Source: Tetragenococcus koreensis (GTDB taxonomy: Bacteria > Bacillota > Bacilli > Lactobacillales > Enterococcaceae). From it: a stretch of 64,000 nt of DNA. Below are positions 40,581 through 48,805 of this stretch, in pieces. The stretch spans positions 434,001 through 498,000 of the forward strand of contig NZ_CP027786.1 of the NCBI RefSeq assembly GCF_003795145.1, read 5' to 3'. Each line of letters opens with the position of its first letter. The stretch's first letter is position 1. A program made the position numbers and the translations under genes. The notes below the pieces were generated by a model. The model saw only the letters and a list, made by a program, of their open reading frames with translations, ran no database searches and had not been told where the DNA came from.

Positions 40581-41984
40581 ATGAGCGAAAATAAAAAAAT
40601 CAAGTTAATGGAAACTGTCTTAAGAGACGCTCATCAAAGTTTAATGGCTACTAGAATGTCGACAGAAGACATGCTTCCAATTGTTGAAAAATTGGATAAA
40701 GTGGGCTATGAAGCATTAGAATGTTGGGGTGGAGCGACTTATGACGCAGCTATCCGTTACTTAAATGAAGACCCTTGGCAAAGATTGCGAGAAATTCGTA
40801 AACGAGCAAAAAATACTAAACTACAAATGTTGTTGCGGGGACAAAACTTATTAGGTTATCGTAACTACGCTGATGATGTAGTAGAAAGTTTTGTTGCTAA
40901 AGCTGCTGAAGCTGGAATCGATGTTTTCCGAATTTTTGACGCTTTAAATGATGTAAGAAATTTAGAAACTTCGCTTAAAGCTGTCCAAAAGGCTAATAAA
41001 CATGCTCAACTTGTTCTTTGCTATACAATTAGCCCTGTTCATACTGTGGATTATTATCGTGATCTAGCAAAAGAATTAGTAGACATGGGCGCTGATTCAC
41101 TTTGTGTAAAAGATATGGCAGGGATTATGACTCCTGAAGTTGCCAAAGAATTAGTTAGTGAATTGAAGAAAGTCGTTGATGTTCCTGTAGAAATTCATAC
41201 TCATTCAACGAGTGGCACTTCGGAAATGACATATCTAGAATCTGTAAAAGCAGGTGCTGATATCATTGATACAGCCATTTCTCCTTTTGCAGGCGGAACA
41301 AGCCAACCAGCTTCTGAAACGTTAGCTTATGCTTTAAAAGAGTATGGCTATGAATTAGATGTTGATATGGATCTAATGGAAGAAATTGCTGATTACTTCA
41401 AACCGATCAAACAAAAATACGTCGATGAAGGTGTTTTTGATTACAAAATGATGGATGTAGAGCCAAATGCTTTATTCTATCAAGTGCCGGGTGGTATGTT
41501 ATCTAATCTTTATTCTCAACTTAAACAAGCGAATGCTACAGATAAATATGAAGATGTTCTTAAAGAAGTACCTGCAGTCCGCAAAGACTTAGGTTATCCA
41601 CCGTTAGTAACACCGATGAGCCAAATGGTAGGAACACAAGCTGTCTTTAATGTATTGGCAAAAGAACGTTACAAGATGGTTCCTAATGAAATTAAAAACT
41701 ATATTCGCGGAGAATATGGAAAGTCTCCAGCTCCAGTGGATAAAACTGTGCAAGAAAATATCATTGGTGACGAAGAAGTTATTACAGAACGTCCAGCTGA
41801 TCGCTTACAACCAGAAATGGAATCATTGGCAGCTGAATTAGGTGATTTAGCCAAAACAGAAGAAGATGTATTGACTTATGCATTGTTCCCACAAATTGGA
41901 CTAACTTATCTAAAAAATAAATATGCACCAAAATCAGAAAATAATGATGATGGCATTACTAAAATTAAAGTTACACAGGTATAA
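40581..41984 (+). CDS. oadA: Oxaloacetate decarboxylase alpha subunit (carboxyltransferase)
   Basis: 467 residues from ATG 40581 (AAAGGAAAGGG upstream). The carboxyltransferase TIM barrel has METVLRDAHQSLMATRM with the metal aspartate, LCVKDMAG with the lysine to be carbamylated, and IHTHSTSG with two metal histidines. There is no biotin domain; that is a separate protein at 42310, as in E. faecalis. It transfers the carboxyl group of oxaloacetate to biotin. It is the first gene of oadA-G-D-B, divergent from the broken 2HCT carrier. The 40192-40580 gap holds promoters for both directions that I could not pin down. Confidence 0.92.
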   Translation: MSENKKIKLMETVLRDAHQSLMATRMSTEDMLPIVEKLDKVGYEALECWGGATYDAAIRYLNEDPWQRLREIRKRAKNTKLQMLLRGQNLLGYRNYADDVVESFVAKAAEAGIDVFRIFDALNDVRNLETSLKAVQKANKHAQLVLCYTISPVHTVDYYRDLAKELVDMGADSLCVKDMAGIMTPEVAKELVSELKKVVDVPVEIHTHSTSGTSEMTYLESVKAGADIIDTAISPFAGGTSQPASETLAYALKEYGYELDVDMDLMEEIADYFKPIKQKYVDEGVFDYKMMDVEPNALFYQVPGGMLSNLYSQLKQANATDKYEDVLKEVPAVRKDLGYPPLVTPMSQMVGTQAVFNVLAKERYKMVPNEIKNYIRGEYGKSPAPVDKTVQENIIGDEEVITERPADRLQPEMESLAAELGDLAKTEEDVLTYALFPQIGLTYLKNKYAPKSENNDDGITKIKVTQV

Positions 41985-42001
41985 TAAGAGAGGGTGTCAG
42001 A

Positions 42002-42289
42002 ATGTCAAACTTTACAATCCTAGACGGTCTCGTACTAATGGTAGCCGCTATGCTTACTGTGTTTATTGTATTGTTAGGTTTATGGGGAATTTTGATCATT
42101 GTAAAAAATTTGGTTGAAAGACAAAATAGTCAGCAAGCAGCTCCAACTAATAATAATCAAGCAGAAGTAACTGTAAATGAGGGGAAACCGGAACCTTCAG
42201 AAGGAAAAACAGAAGATGGTTCGATTCCACCTGAAAAAGTAGCTCTTATTATGAGTCTGTTAGTTGATAAAAGTAAAAGAAATAAATAA
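42002..42289 (+). CDS. Oxaloacetate decarboxylase gamma-like small membrane subunit
   Basis: 95 residues: one N-terminal membrane helix ([22 protein letters not shown]), then a hydrophilic tail rich in N, Q, E and P. This matches OadG/OadH subunits that hold the alpha and beta parts together. It lies 17 bases after oadA and 20 bases before the biotin carrier. Identification rests on topology and position. E. faecalis calls the equivalent oadH. Confidence 0.78.
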   Translation: MSNFTILDGLVLMVAAMLTVFIVLLGLWGILIIVKNLVERQNSQQAAPTNNNQAEVTVNEGKPEPSEGKTEDGSIPPEKVALIMSLLVDKSKRNK

Positions 42290-42309
42290 AAAAATTGGGA
42301 GGAACGAAA

Positions 42310-42699
42310 GTGAATAAATATGAAGTAGAAATCGACGGTAAATTATACCGCGTTACGATCGAAGAAATTAGTGAAAATGAAAGAACAGAACCAAAAAACA
42401 ATAATAATAATGAAAATAATGCGCAACAACAACAAGCAAGCCCTTCGACTGAACAAGCACAACCAGCGCCTGCTCCATCTTCTGGAAGTGGCCAAAACGT
42501 CACAGCTCCAATGCCAGGCAATATCTTTAAAGTATTAGCTCAACCAGGGCAATCAGTTAAAGAAGGAGAAACAGTGGTTGTCTTAGAAGCAATGAAAATG
42601 GAAAATGAAATTGTAGCTCCTGCAGATGGCACTATTTCCGCTGTACATGTAAAAGAAGGACAATCAGTGGAAGCTGACGACGTATTATTTGAATTATAA
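42310..42699 (+). CDS. Biotin carboxyl carrier subunit of oxaloacetate decarboxylase
   Basis: 129 residues from GTG 42310; the frame opens at TTG 42295, but GGGAGG at 42297 serves as the ribosome site. A flexible N/Q/P/A-rich linker (about 30-60) leads to a biotinyl domain with [14 protein letters not shown], in which the lysine of AMKM is biotinylated. It shuttles CO2 from OadA to OadB. The equivalent in E. faecalis is oadD. Confidence 0.9.
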   Translation: MNKYEVEIDGKLYRVTIEEISENERTEPKNNNNNENNAQQQQASPSTEQAQPAPAPSSGSGQNVTAPMPGNIFKVLAQPGQSVKEGETVVVLEAMKMENEIVAPADGTISAVHVKEGQSVEADDVLFEL

Positions 42700-42721
42700 T
42701 TTCTGAGGAGGTACCAAAAAG

Positions 42722-43852
42722 ATGTTTGATGTCGTAAACGAATTGGTTCAAAACTCAGGAATACTAAGTATGACTTATAAGGAATTGATTATGATTATCG
42801 TTTCGCTTATTTTCTTGTACTTAGCTGTTCGAAAAGGGTATGAACCATACTTATTAATACCGATCGCTTTTGGAATATTGTTGGTAAATCTACCATTAGG
42901 CGGCGTAATGGATGCACCATCAAATGGCGAATCGGGAGGACTTTTGTATTACCTCTATCAAGGGGTTGACTTAGGGATATACCCTCCTTTGATCTTTTTA
43001 TGTTTGGGAGCTTCAACGGATTTCGGTCCACTTTTGGCTAACCCTAAAACATTACTATTAGGAGCCGCAGCACAGTTTGGTATTTTTAGTGCTTTCTTTT
43101 TAGCCATTGTTGCAGGCATGTCACCAGAAGAAGCGGCTTCTATTGGTATTATTGGTGGGGCAGATGGTCCAACAGCGATCTATTTAACAAGTCAGTTAGC
43201 TGACCATATCTTACCTGCGATCGCTTTGGCGGCTTATTCATATATGGCTTTAGTGCCAATTATCCAACCACCTCTTATGCGATTACTTACTACTGAAAAA
43301 GAACGTAAAGTGAAAATGGAACAATTGCGTACGGTATCTAAAAAGGAAAAGATTTTATTTCCTATTGTAACTACGCTTTTTGTTACTTTAATTATTCCAT
43401 CAGCAACGACTTTGGTAGGAATGCTAATGTTAGGAAACCTTATACGTGAAAGTGGACAAGTACCTAAATTATCTGAAACATTGCAGAACTCATTTATGTA
43501 TATTGTGACTATTCTTTTAGGTGTTTCTGTCGGTGCAAAAGCAACGGGTGAAACTTTCTTAACGTTGAATACACTTATTATCACAGTGTTAGGTCTTATC
43601 GCTTTTGCTGTAGGAACTGCTTCTGGTTTGTTATTAGGTAAATTGATGTACAAGATGACAAACGGACAAATTAATCCTCTAATTGGGGCAGCGGGGGTTT
43701 CTGCCGTACCAATGGCAGCTCGTGTTGTTCAAAAAGAAGGTATTAAATACAATCCAAGTAATTATCTTCTGATGCATGCGATGAGCCCTAACGTTGCTGG
43801 GGTTGTCGGATCAGCTGTTACTGCGGGTGTATTGTTATCCTTCTTCGGTTAA
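42722..43852 (+). CDS. oadB: Oxaloacetate decarboxylase beta subunit, Na+ pump
   Basis: 376 residues with about nine membrane segments. GIIGGADGPTAIYLTSQLA contains the aspartate essential for Na+ binding in this family, and AAGVSAVPMAARVVQ is a second signature. It decarboxylates carboxybiotin and exports Na+. AGGAGG precedes the ATG. It is the last gene of the cluster, followed by a terminator. Confidence 0.94.
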   Translation: MFDVVNELVQNSGILSMTYKELIMIIVSLIFLYLAVRKGYEPYLLIPIAFGILLVNLPLGGVMDAPSNGESGGLLYYLYQGVDLGIYPPLIFLCLGASTDFGPLLANPKTLLLGAAAQFGIFSAFFLAIVAGMSPEEAASIGIIGGADGPTAIYLTSQLADHILPAIALAAYSYMALVPIIQPPLMRLLTTEKERKVKMEQLRTVSKKEKILFPIVTTLFVTLIIPSATTLVGMLMLGNLIRESGQVPKLSETLQNSFMYIVTILLGVSVGAKATGETFLTLNTLIITVLGLIAFAVGTASGLLLGKLMYKMTNGQINPLIGAAGVSAVPMAARVVQKEGIKYNPSNYLLMHAMSPNVAGVVGSAVTAGVLLSFFG

Positions 43853-43892
43853 TTTATATAATGTAGATGGTCATATAGTAATTGTGATAGAT

Positions 43893-43943
43893 AAAACCTG
43901 TGAAATGACGAGAAATCGTTCATTTTACAGGTTTTAATTTTTG
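43893..43943 (+). terminator. Terminator of the oad operon
   Basis: AAAACCTGTGAAATGA pairs with TTCATTTTACAGGTTTT (43919-43935, one G-U pair), then T-rich sequence. Stem and loop resemble 18361-18406. Confidence 0.85.
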
Positions 43944-44010
43944 GTTTTAAAGCTAGAATAGCTCATAATTTCTAAAGTTCATTTACTTTTTCTCATGCTC
44001 ACTTTCAATA

Positions 44011-44095
44011 CATAAGTTTAGTTAATCTCTTTCTTGACGCTATTTTCATGACACAAGTTTAGGAAAGCTTTGTCGTATATTCCCTCATAAACTTG
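44011..44095 (+). promoter_or_regulatory. Repeated CAAGTTTA motifs in the betaine operon leader
   Basis: CATAAGTTTAG (44011-44021) and CACAAGTTTAG (44052-44062) are direct repeats 41 bases apart. TAAACTTG (44088-44095) is the inverted form of CAAGTTTA (44054-44061). A TTGACG (-35-like) lies between the direct copies, and TATAAA follows at 44101. They are candidate sites for an osmotic or choline-sensing repressor. No such regulator gene is adjacent. Confidence 0.45.
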
Positions 44096-44161
44096 CTTTA
44101 TAAAATAAGGTCACGTATTCTTAATTATAAAGTTTCAAACAGCAGTAAATGGGGGATTAAA

Positions 44162-45631
44162 ATGAATTTAAATCTATATATTAAAGGTAAATGGCATACG
44201 CCAACGAATGGGCAAAATAGAGAAATCGTTAATCCAGCAAACGGTGAGGTTATTTTCCATACAGTCGATGGAAATAAAGATGATGTCCAAGCAGCTATTC
44301 AAGCGGCACGTTCCAGTTTTGATCAAAGGGATTGGCCAGAAATGACTAGTGCACAGCGTTCACGTTTGTTAATGGAAGTTGCGGACCGAATTGAAAAGCA
44401 GTTAGATACTCTAGCAGAACTGGAAATGTTGGATAATGGTAAACCGCTACATGAAGCTAAAATTGATGTTCAAGATGCGGCCGACTGCTTTCGCTATTAT
44501 GCTTCTATTATCCGAAAATCCAATGGGAAAACTTTTAATCCTGCGCCAAACTTAGAAACAGTAGTTGTGCGTGAGCCAATCGGCGTTTGTGGCTTAATTG
44601 TTCCATGGAATTTTCCTTTACTAATGGGCGTGTGGAAAATCGCAGCGGCGTTGGCTGCAGGGAATACGATTGTGTTGAAACCTTCCGAGGTTACCCCAAT
44701 AACAGCAGTCAAACTATTTGAAATTTTTGCTGATACCGGTTTTCCGGCAGGTGTTGTTAATCTAGTAATGGGTGAAGGGAAAATAGTAGGTAACGAACTG
44801 GCTATTAGTCATGATGTAGATATGGTTTCTTTTACTGGAGGAACAGAAACGGGTAGGCAGATCATGAAAGCTGCTAGCGGTAATTTAAAGAAAGTTTCTC
44901 TTGAATTAGGTGGGAAGTCACCCAATATTATTTTTGCCGATACGGATATCGAACTGGCCGTAGATTATGCGCTATATGGTATTTATTATGGCGCTGGACA
45001 AATTTGTTCAGCTGCTTCCAGAATTTTAGTAGAGGAATCTATCTACGATGCATTTGTGGATCGCTTTGTGGCGCGGGCTAGTAAAATCACAGTGGGACCG
45101 GGGAATAATCCAGATACTGAGATGGGGCCGCTGGTTAGTGAAGAACATATGCAAAAAGTGCTAGATTATATTCGGATAGGTCAAGAAGAGGGCGCACGTC
45201 TTGCTTGTGGCGGCAATAGGTTAAGGAATACTGGGCTTAGCGCTGGATATTTTGTCGAACCTACTGCTTTTATTGATGTAGAGCAAAATATGAGAATTGT
45301 CCAAGAAGAAGTATTCGGTCCTGTAGTTACGATTCAGAAATTCACCGATGAAACAGAAGCAATCGAACTGGCTAATGGTACCAGGTATGGTTTAGCAGGA
45401 GCTGTATTTACAAATGATGGTAATCGGGCTTGGCGCGTTATTAAAAAAATAAAAGCAGGAATAACTTGGATTAATACGTATCATGAAAATTATTACGAAG
45501 CTCCTTGGGGTGGTTATAAAGAAAGCGGCATTGGCAGAAGCTTGAGCGAAACAGGTTTAGACGAATTTTCTGAACTTAAACAAATTAATATTAATCTCCA
45601 GCCCGATATGATTAATTGGTTTAGGGAATAA
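44162..45631 (+). CDS. gbsA: Betaine aldehyde dehydrogenase-like aldehyde dehydrogenase
   Basis: 489 residues from ATG 44162 with GGGGGA upstream. NAD-binding VSFTGGTETGRQI, general base LELGGKSPN and catalytic cysteine GAGQICSAASRI are all in place. The FNEAPWGGYKESGIG-like end (EAPWGGYKESGIGRS) is common in betaine aldehyde dehydrogenases. Pairing with an iron alcohol dehydrogenase mirrors Bacillus gbsAB, which oxidises choline to glycine betaine. Exact specificity is inferred from this pairing. Confidence 0.82.
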   Translation: MNLNLYIKGKWHTPTNGQNREIVNPANGEVIFHTVDGNKDDVQAAIQAARSSFDQRDWPEMTSAQRSRLLMEVADRIEKQLDTLAELEMLDNGKPLHEAKIDVQDAADCFRYYASIIRKSNGKTFNPAPNLETVVVREPIGVCGLIVPWNFPLLMGVWKIAAALAAGNTIVLKPSEVTPITAVKLFEIFADTGFPAGVVNLVMGEGKIVGNELAISHDVDMVSFTGGTETGRQIMKAASGNLKKVSLELGGKSPNIIFADTDIELAVDYALYGIYYGAGQICSAASRILVEESIYDAFVDRFVARASKITVGPGNNPDTEMGPLVSEEHMQKVLDYIRIGQEEGARLACGGNRLRNTGLSAGYFVEPTAFIDVEQNMRIVQEEVFGPVVTIQKFTDETEAIELANGTRYGLAGAVFTNDGNRAWRVIKKIKAGITWINTYHENYYEAPWGGYKESGIGRSLSETGLDEFSELKQININLQPDMINWFRE

Positions 45632-45736
45632 ACAAGATCAACCGATGCCTAAAAAGCTCTGCGAAGTTACCAATTATTTATTGGTTAAAAATGTTTTATT
45701 CAAAAAATAAATAAGATGAAGAGAAGAGGACGATAG

Positions 45737-46900
45737 ATGAATTTTGAATATTTGATGCCCACCAAAGTAATTACCAAGAAGGGTGTAAGTGCCGATATTG
45801 GATATTATGCAAATGAATACCATTTGAAGTATGTGCTGATTATTTCCGATAAAGGTGTGGAAAAAGCAGGGCTGTTAACACCTATTTACCATAGCTTAGA
45901 TGAGTATCAGATTCAATATAAATCATTTTATGATGTGAAACCCAATCCTCATGATACTGATTGTGATCGAATCGCTGCAAAATTTAGCGATGCAACTATC
46001 GACGCGATTATTGCAATTGGCGGAGGAAGTGTGATTGATACGGCTAAAGCAGTAAGTATTCTTTGCACAAATAAGGGGACAATAAAAGATTACGAAGGGA
46101 TGGAGGTAGCCAAACAACCGCCGCTTCCGCTTCTTTGTGTCCCTACGACTGCTGGAACAGGAAGTGAAGTAACGAGTTGGTCAATTATTACTGATACTAC
46201 CAAACATTATAAAATGGGGGTAGGCGACCAACGTATTATTCCTAAACTCGCTTTGTTGGATGTAGAACTGACACAATCAATGCCCGCTTCGGTTGCTGCT
46301 AGTACAGGTTTGGATGCACTAACTCATGCGATTGAGGCCTATACGTGTCGTATAGCCAATCCCATTACCGATGGCTTAGCCCTTCATGCTATTCGACTGG
46401 TTAAGGAGAACTTAGCGACAGCAGTTCAAGATGGGGACGCGGCTGCAAGAGAAAATATGCTGATTGCTAGCTTAATGGCAGGAATCGCCTTTGGGAATGC
46501 AGATACTGCAGGGGTACACTGTTTATCTGAAGCCATTGGTGGTAGATATGATACTTCACATGGGGTGGCAAATGCTATTTTTCTACCCTATATGTTCCAT
46601 CATAATATGGATGCTGATTTTAAAAGACATGCAGAAGTTGGTTTTGCATTAGGAGTGGATGCTGGCAATACAGTGGAGAAAGCGGCATACGAAACGGTGG
46701 AAATTTTATTAGACTTCAACCAGCAATTTAATATCCCTGCATTTGCGGAACTGGATAAGGTAGAGCAAAACGATTTTCAACAATTGGCTGAAACGGCCGT
46801 ACAAAGTTCATCCAATCCAAATAACGCTAAAGAAATGGCTGTACCCGATTATGTAAAAGTAATGGAAGAGGCTTATCGGAATGTCTTAGCATATAGTTAA
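45737..46900 (+). CDS. gbsB: Type III (iron) alcohol dehydrogenase, GbsB-like choline dehydrogenase
   Basis: 387 residues. Nucleotide motif AIGGGSVIDTAKA, TTAGTGSEVT, and the metal ligands in DALTHAIEAY, GVHCLSEAIGG and SHGVANAIFLPYM identify the iron-dependent family. It lies 105 bases after gbsA on the same strand with no strong terminator between. It would oxidise choline to betaine aldehyde for the GbsA step, giving the osmoprotectant glycine betaine. Other alcohols remain possible. Confidence 0.82.
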   Translation: MNFEYLMPTKVITKKGVSADIGYYANEYHLKYVLIISDKGVEKAGLLTPIYHSLDEYQIQYKSFYDVKPNPHDTDCDRIAAKFSDATIDAIIAIGGGSVIDTAKAVSILCTNKGTIKDYEGMEVAKQPPLPLLCVPTTAGTGSEVTSWSIITDTTKHYKMGVGDQRIIPKLALLDVELTQSMPASVAASTGLDALTHAIEAYTCRIANPITDGLALHAIRLVKENLATAVQDGDAAARENMLIASLMAGIAFGNADTAGVHCLSEAIGGRYDTSHGVANAIFLPYMFHHNMDADFKRHAEVGFALGVDAGNTVEKAAYETVEILLDFNQQFNIPAFAELDKVEQNDFQQLAETAVQSSSNPNNAKEMAVPDYVKVMEEAYRNVLAYS

Positions 46901-46971
46901 AGAAGAAGCGTTTATTTTTTTCTATAAGTTTGAAATGATGTTGGACTGTTTACATTTATATTAGAAAAAAG

Positions 46972-47010
46972 CCTGTGAAATGATGATTTCTTATCATTTC
47001 ACAGGTCTTT
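46972..47010. terminator. Terminator after gbsB
   Basis: A perfect 13-bp stem (46972-46984 with 46993-47005) with CTTTTG after it and an A run before it, so it may serve both strands (the OppA remnant ends at 47030). Confidence 0.8.
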
Positions 47011-47029
47011 TGTTTAGAGCTTATATCTT

Positions 47030-47283
47030 TTATTTTCTATAAACATCTTTCAATGTCACGGGTGCAGCAAAAGTATGATAATTCATTCCGGCAATATCAT
47101 CACTTTGTAAGACGGATTGTTGGTTTTGGCTAATTGAAATCATACCGCTGTGTTTTCCATCATTTCTTTTTCTGCTGCTATTAACGCTTCCCAACGTTTT
47201 TGGGGATCATTAGCATATTTTCCTGAGGCATCGTCCAATAGTTTATCATAAGTATCGTTTGAATAATTTCGATCATTTCCAGA
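47030..47283 (-). pseudogene. C-terminal remnant of an OppA-type peptide-binding protein
   Basis: The minus strand encodes SGNDRNYSNDTYDKLLDDA, QKRWEALIAAEKEMMENTAV, then after a frameshift GMNYHTFAAPVTLKDVYRK and a stop. This matches the end of oligopeptide ABC transporter binding lipoproteins. The rest is missing: the remnant is cut at about 47283 where the 41-bp tandem repeat begins. It has both a truncation and a frameshift. Confidence 0.65.
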
Positions 47284-47295
47284 AAACTTTCCACA

Positions 47296-47582
47296 TTGGA
47301 GGCAACTTTACGGATGTGCCACCAAAACTATTTATATTGGAGGCAGCTTTGCGGATGTACCTCCAAAACTATTTATATTGGAGGCAACTTCGCGGATGTA
47401 CCACCAAAACTTTTCATATTGGAGGTAACTACGCAGATGTACCACCAAAACTATTTATATTGGAGGCAACTTCGTGGATGTACCGCCAAAACTATTTATA
47501 TTGGAGGCAACTTTGCGGATGTACCTCCAAAATTTTTCATATTGGGGTCAACTTTACGGATGTGCCTCCAAAGTTTTCTATT
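47296..47582. repeat. Tandem array of seven 41-bp units
   Basis: Units start at 47296, 47337, 47378, 47419, 47460, 47501 and 47542, exactly 41 bases apart. The core is TTGGAGGCAACTT, GCGGATGTACC, CCAAAACTATTTATA. Each unit can form a TTGGAGG/CCTCCAA stem, with variable middle base in the right arm. 41 is not a multiple of 3, so the open frames across it rotate and are not a gene. Substitutions are scattered, with the last unit most divergent. Between 47600 and 47867 nothing recognisable is present. Confidence 0.9.
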
Positions 47583-47867
47583 ATGGTTCTTTTTTACTAA
47601 CCTAAGGCTCTTAATCAATCAAAGCACTCGCCGTTAAAAAGCTAAAGACACCTCAAGTAAATGAAATGTCAAAATAATAATTTTTTTGAATAGTAACTAA
47701 GATGTGTGGACAACTTCTTTTTATTTTTCTTCTTTTACTTGGAATAGAAAGATTTCCAAATAGATTCAACAAATTTGTTCTATTTTATAAAGCGCTTAAT
47801 GTTTCACATAGCGTAAAACATTTTTCATTATTAAAGATAATTTAATTACCTGACATTTTATTTAGCG

Positions 47868-48659
47868 TTACTGAGTTTTCTTATTTTCTACCATGTAATG
47901 ATTTCCTAGTAATTCTACAAACGCTAACAGCTTGTACTTACCTGTGCGCTCTAAATCATGGTTTCCTAATGAAACAACGGTATCGAATAAAGAGGACAGC
48001 TTCATATGTGGGTTTTGAGTAATTAAGACATTGCTAGCTTTTGAGTTAATAATCGATAGCGTTAAATCTTTTTGCATGACTAGCGACCCTTCAAGTGAAA
48101 CAACGATTACCAAATCGTCCTTTTTTAAATAGGGAATGATTTCATGTTGCTTTCTGCCATCTACTGGATAAACGGCTTCTTTGCCACAATTTAAAAGAAC
48201 TGTCTGTAAAATCATGGTTATATTTCCCGGAATTAACGTGGAAAACAAGTAAATTCGCTGACTTTCTTGTATTTTTTTACTGATGGTTTCAAGTTGCTTG
48301 GGATCAAAGTGATTAATAAAGGTATTAAATTCATCGCTTACCGTTTGCAATTCGGCTAACAGTAATTTGTTGATGGGCTGTTTTTCTTTTCTAGCTAAAA
48401 GATCGAGTTCCATTTCGTTTTCTTCTAATTGCATTAAAAAGTAATCTTTTTTAAACTCGCTAAATCCTTCATAACCCAATTTCTTAGAAAAACGTGTGAC
48501 ACTAGCTTCGGATAGATGACAGGCCTTGGCGATATCAGTGATCGTAATCGATTGACGATAAAGGTTATTTAATAAATATTGTGCGATAATATGTTCTGTA
48601 TCGTTTGTTTGATAGTGGTTCAAAATGTCTTGTATTGAAAGAATTAATCCACCACTCAT
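47868..48659 (-). CDS. RpiR-family transcriptional regulator with SIS domain
   Basis: 263 residues from ATG 48659 (AAGGAGTG upstream on the minus strand; GTG 48668 is too close to that site). The N-terminal HTH has ITDIAKACHLSEASVTRFSKKLGYEGFSEFK, the RpiR signature. The C-terminal SIS sugar-phosphate-binding domain has YLFSTLIPGNI and VIVVSLEGSLV. It is divergent from the GH1/PTS pair at 48806 and probably regulates it through the repeats at 48704-48732. Confidence 0.88.
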   Translation of the reverse strand: MSGGLILSIQDILNHYQTNDTEHIIAQYLLNNLYRQSITITDIAKACHLSEASVTRFSKKLGYEGFSEFKKDYFLMQLEENEMELDLLARKEKQPINKLLLAELQTVSDEFNTFINHFDPKQLETISKKIQESQRIYLFSTLIPGNITMILQTVLLNCGKEAVYPVDGRKQHEIIPYLKKDDLVIVVSLEGSLVMQKDLTLSIINSKASNVLITQNPHMKLSSLFDTVVSLGNHDLERTGKYKLLAFVELLGNHYMVENKKTQ

Positions 48660-48703
48660 GAAATACACTCCTTTTCTGAATTGTATCCTTAATTTTCATA
48701 AAA

Positions 48704-48763
48704 TGAAAGTAGGGAGCGATATGTGAAAGTAGTATAGTAAATTCGAAAGTGTAAGCGCTTGTT
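48704..48763 (+). promoter_or_regulatory. Operator repeats, -10 and cre site before the GH1 gene
   Basis: TGAAAGTAG occurs at 48704-48712 and again at 48724-48732, 20 bases apart (two helical turns), directly before -10 TATAGT (48733-48738). A cre-like TGTAAGCGCTTGTT follows at 48750-48763. The repeats suit the adjacent RpiR protein; the cre predicts catabolite repression. Confidence 0.55.
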
Positions 48764-48805
48764 ATTGTGCTATGCTTAAACTATAAATTGGAAGGGAGAA
48801 TTTTA

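Noticed and set aside
47296-47582. Possible CRISPR array
   Set aside because: Units are contiguous and similar over their whole 41 bases; there are no unique spacers and no cas genes nearby.
47259-47637. Two overlapping ORFs of 113 codons across the 47.3-47.6 kb repeats
   Set aside because: They arise from a 41-bp tandem repeat whose length is not a multiple of three; composition is repeat-driven and there is no ribosome site.
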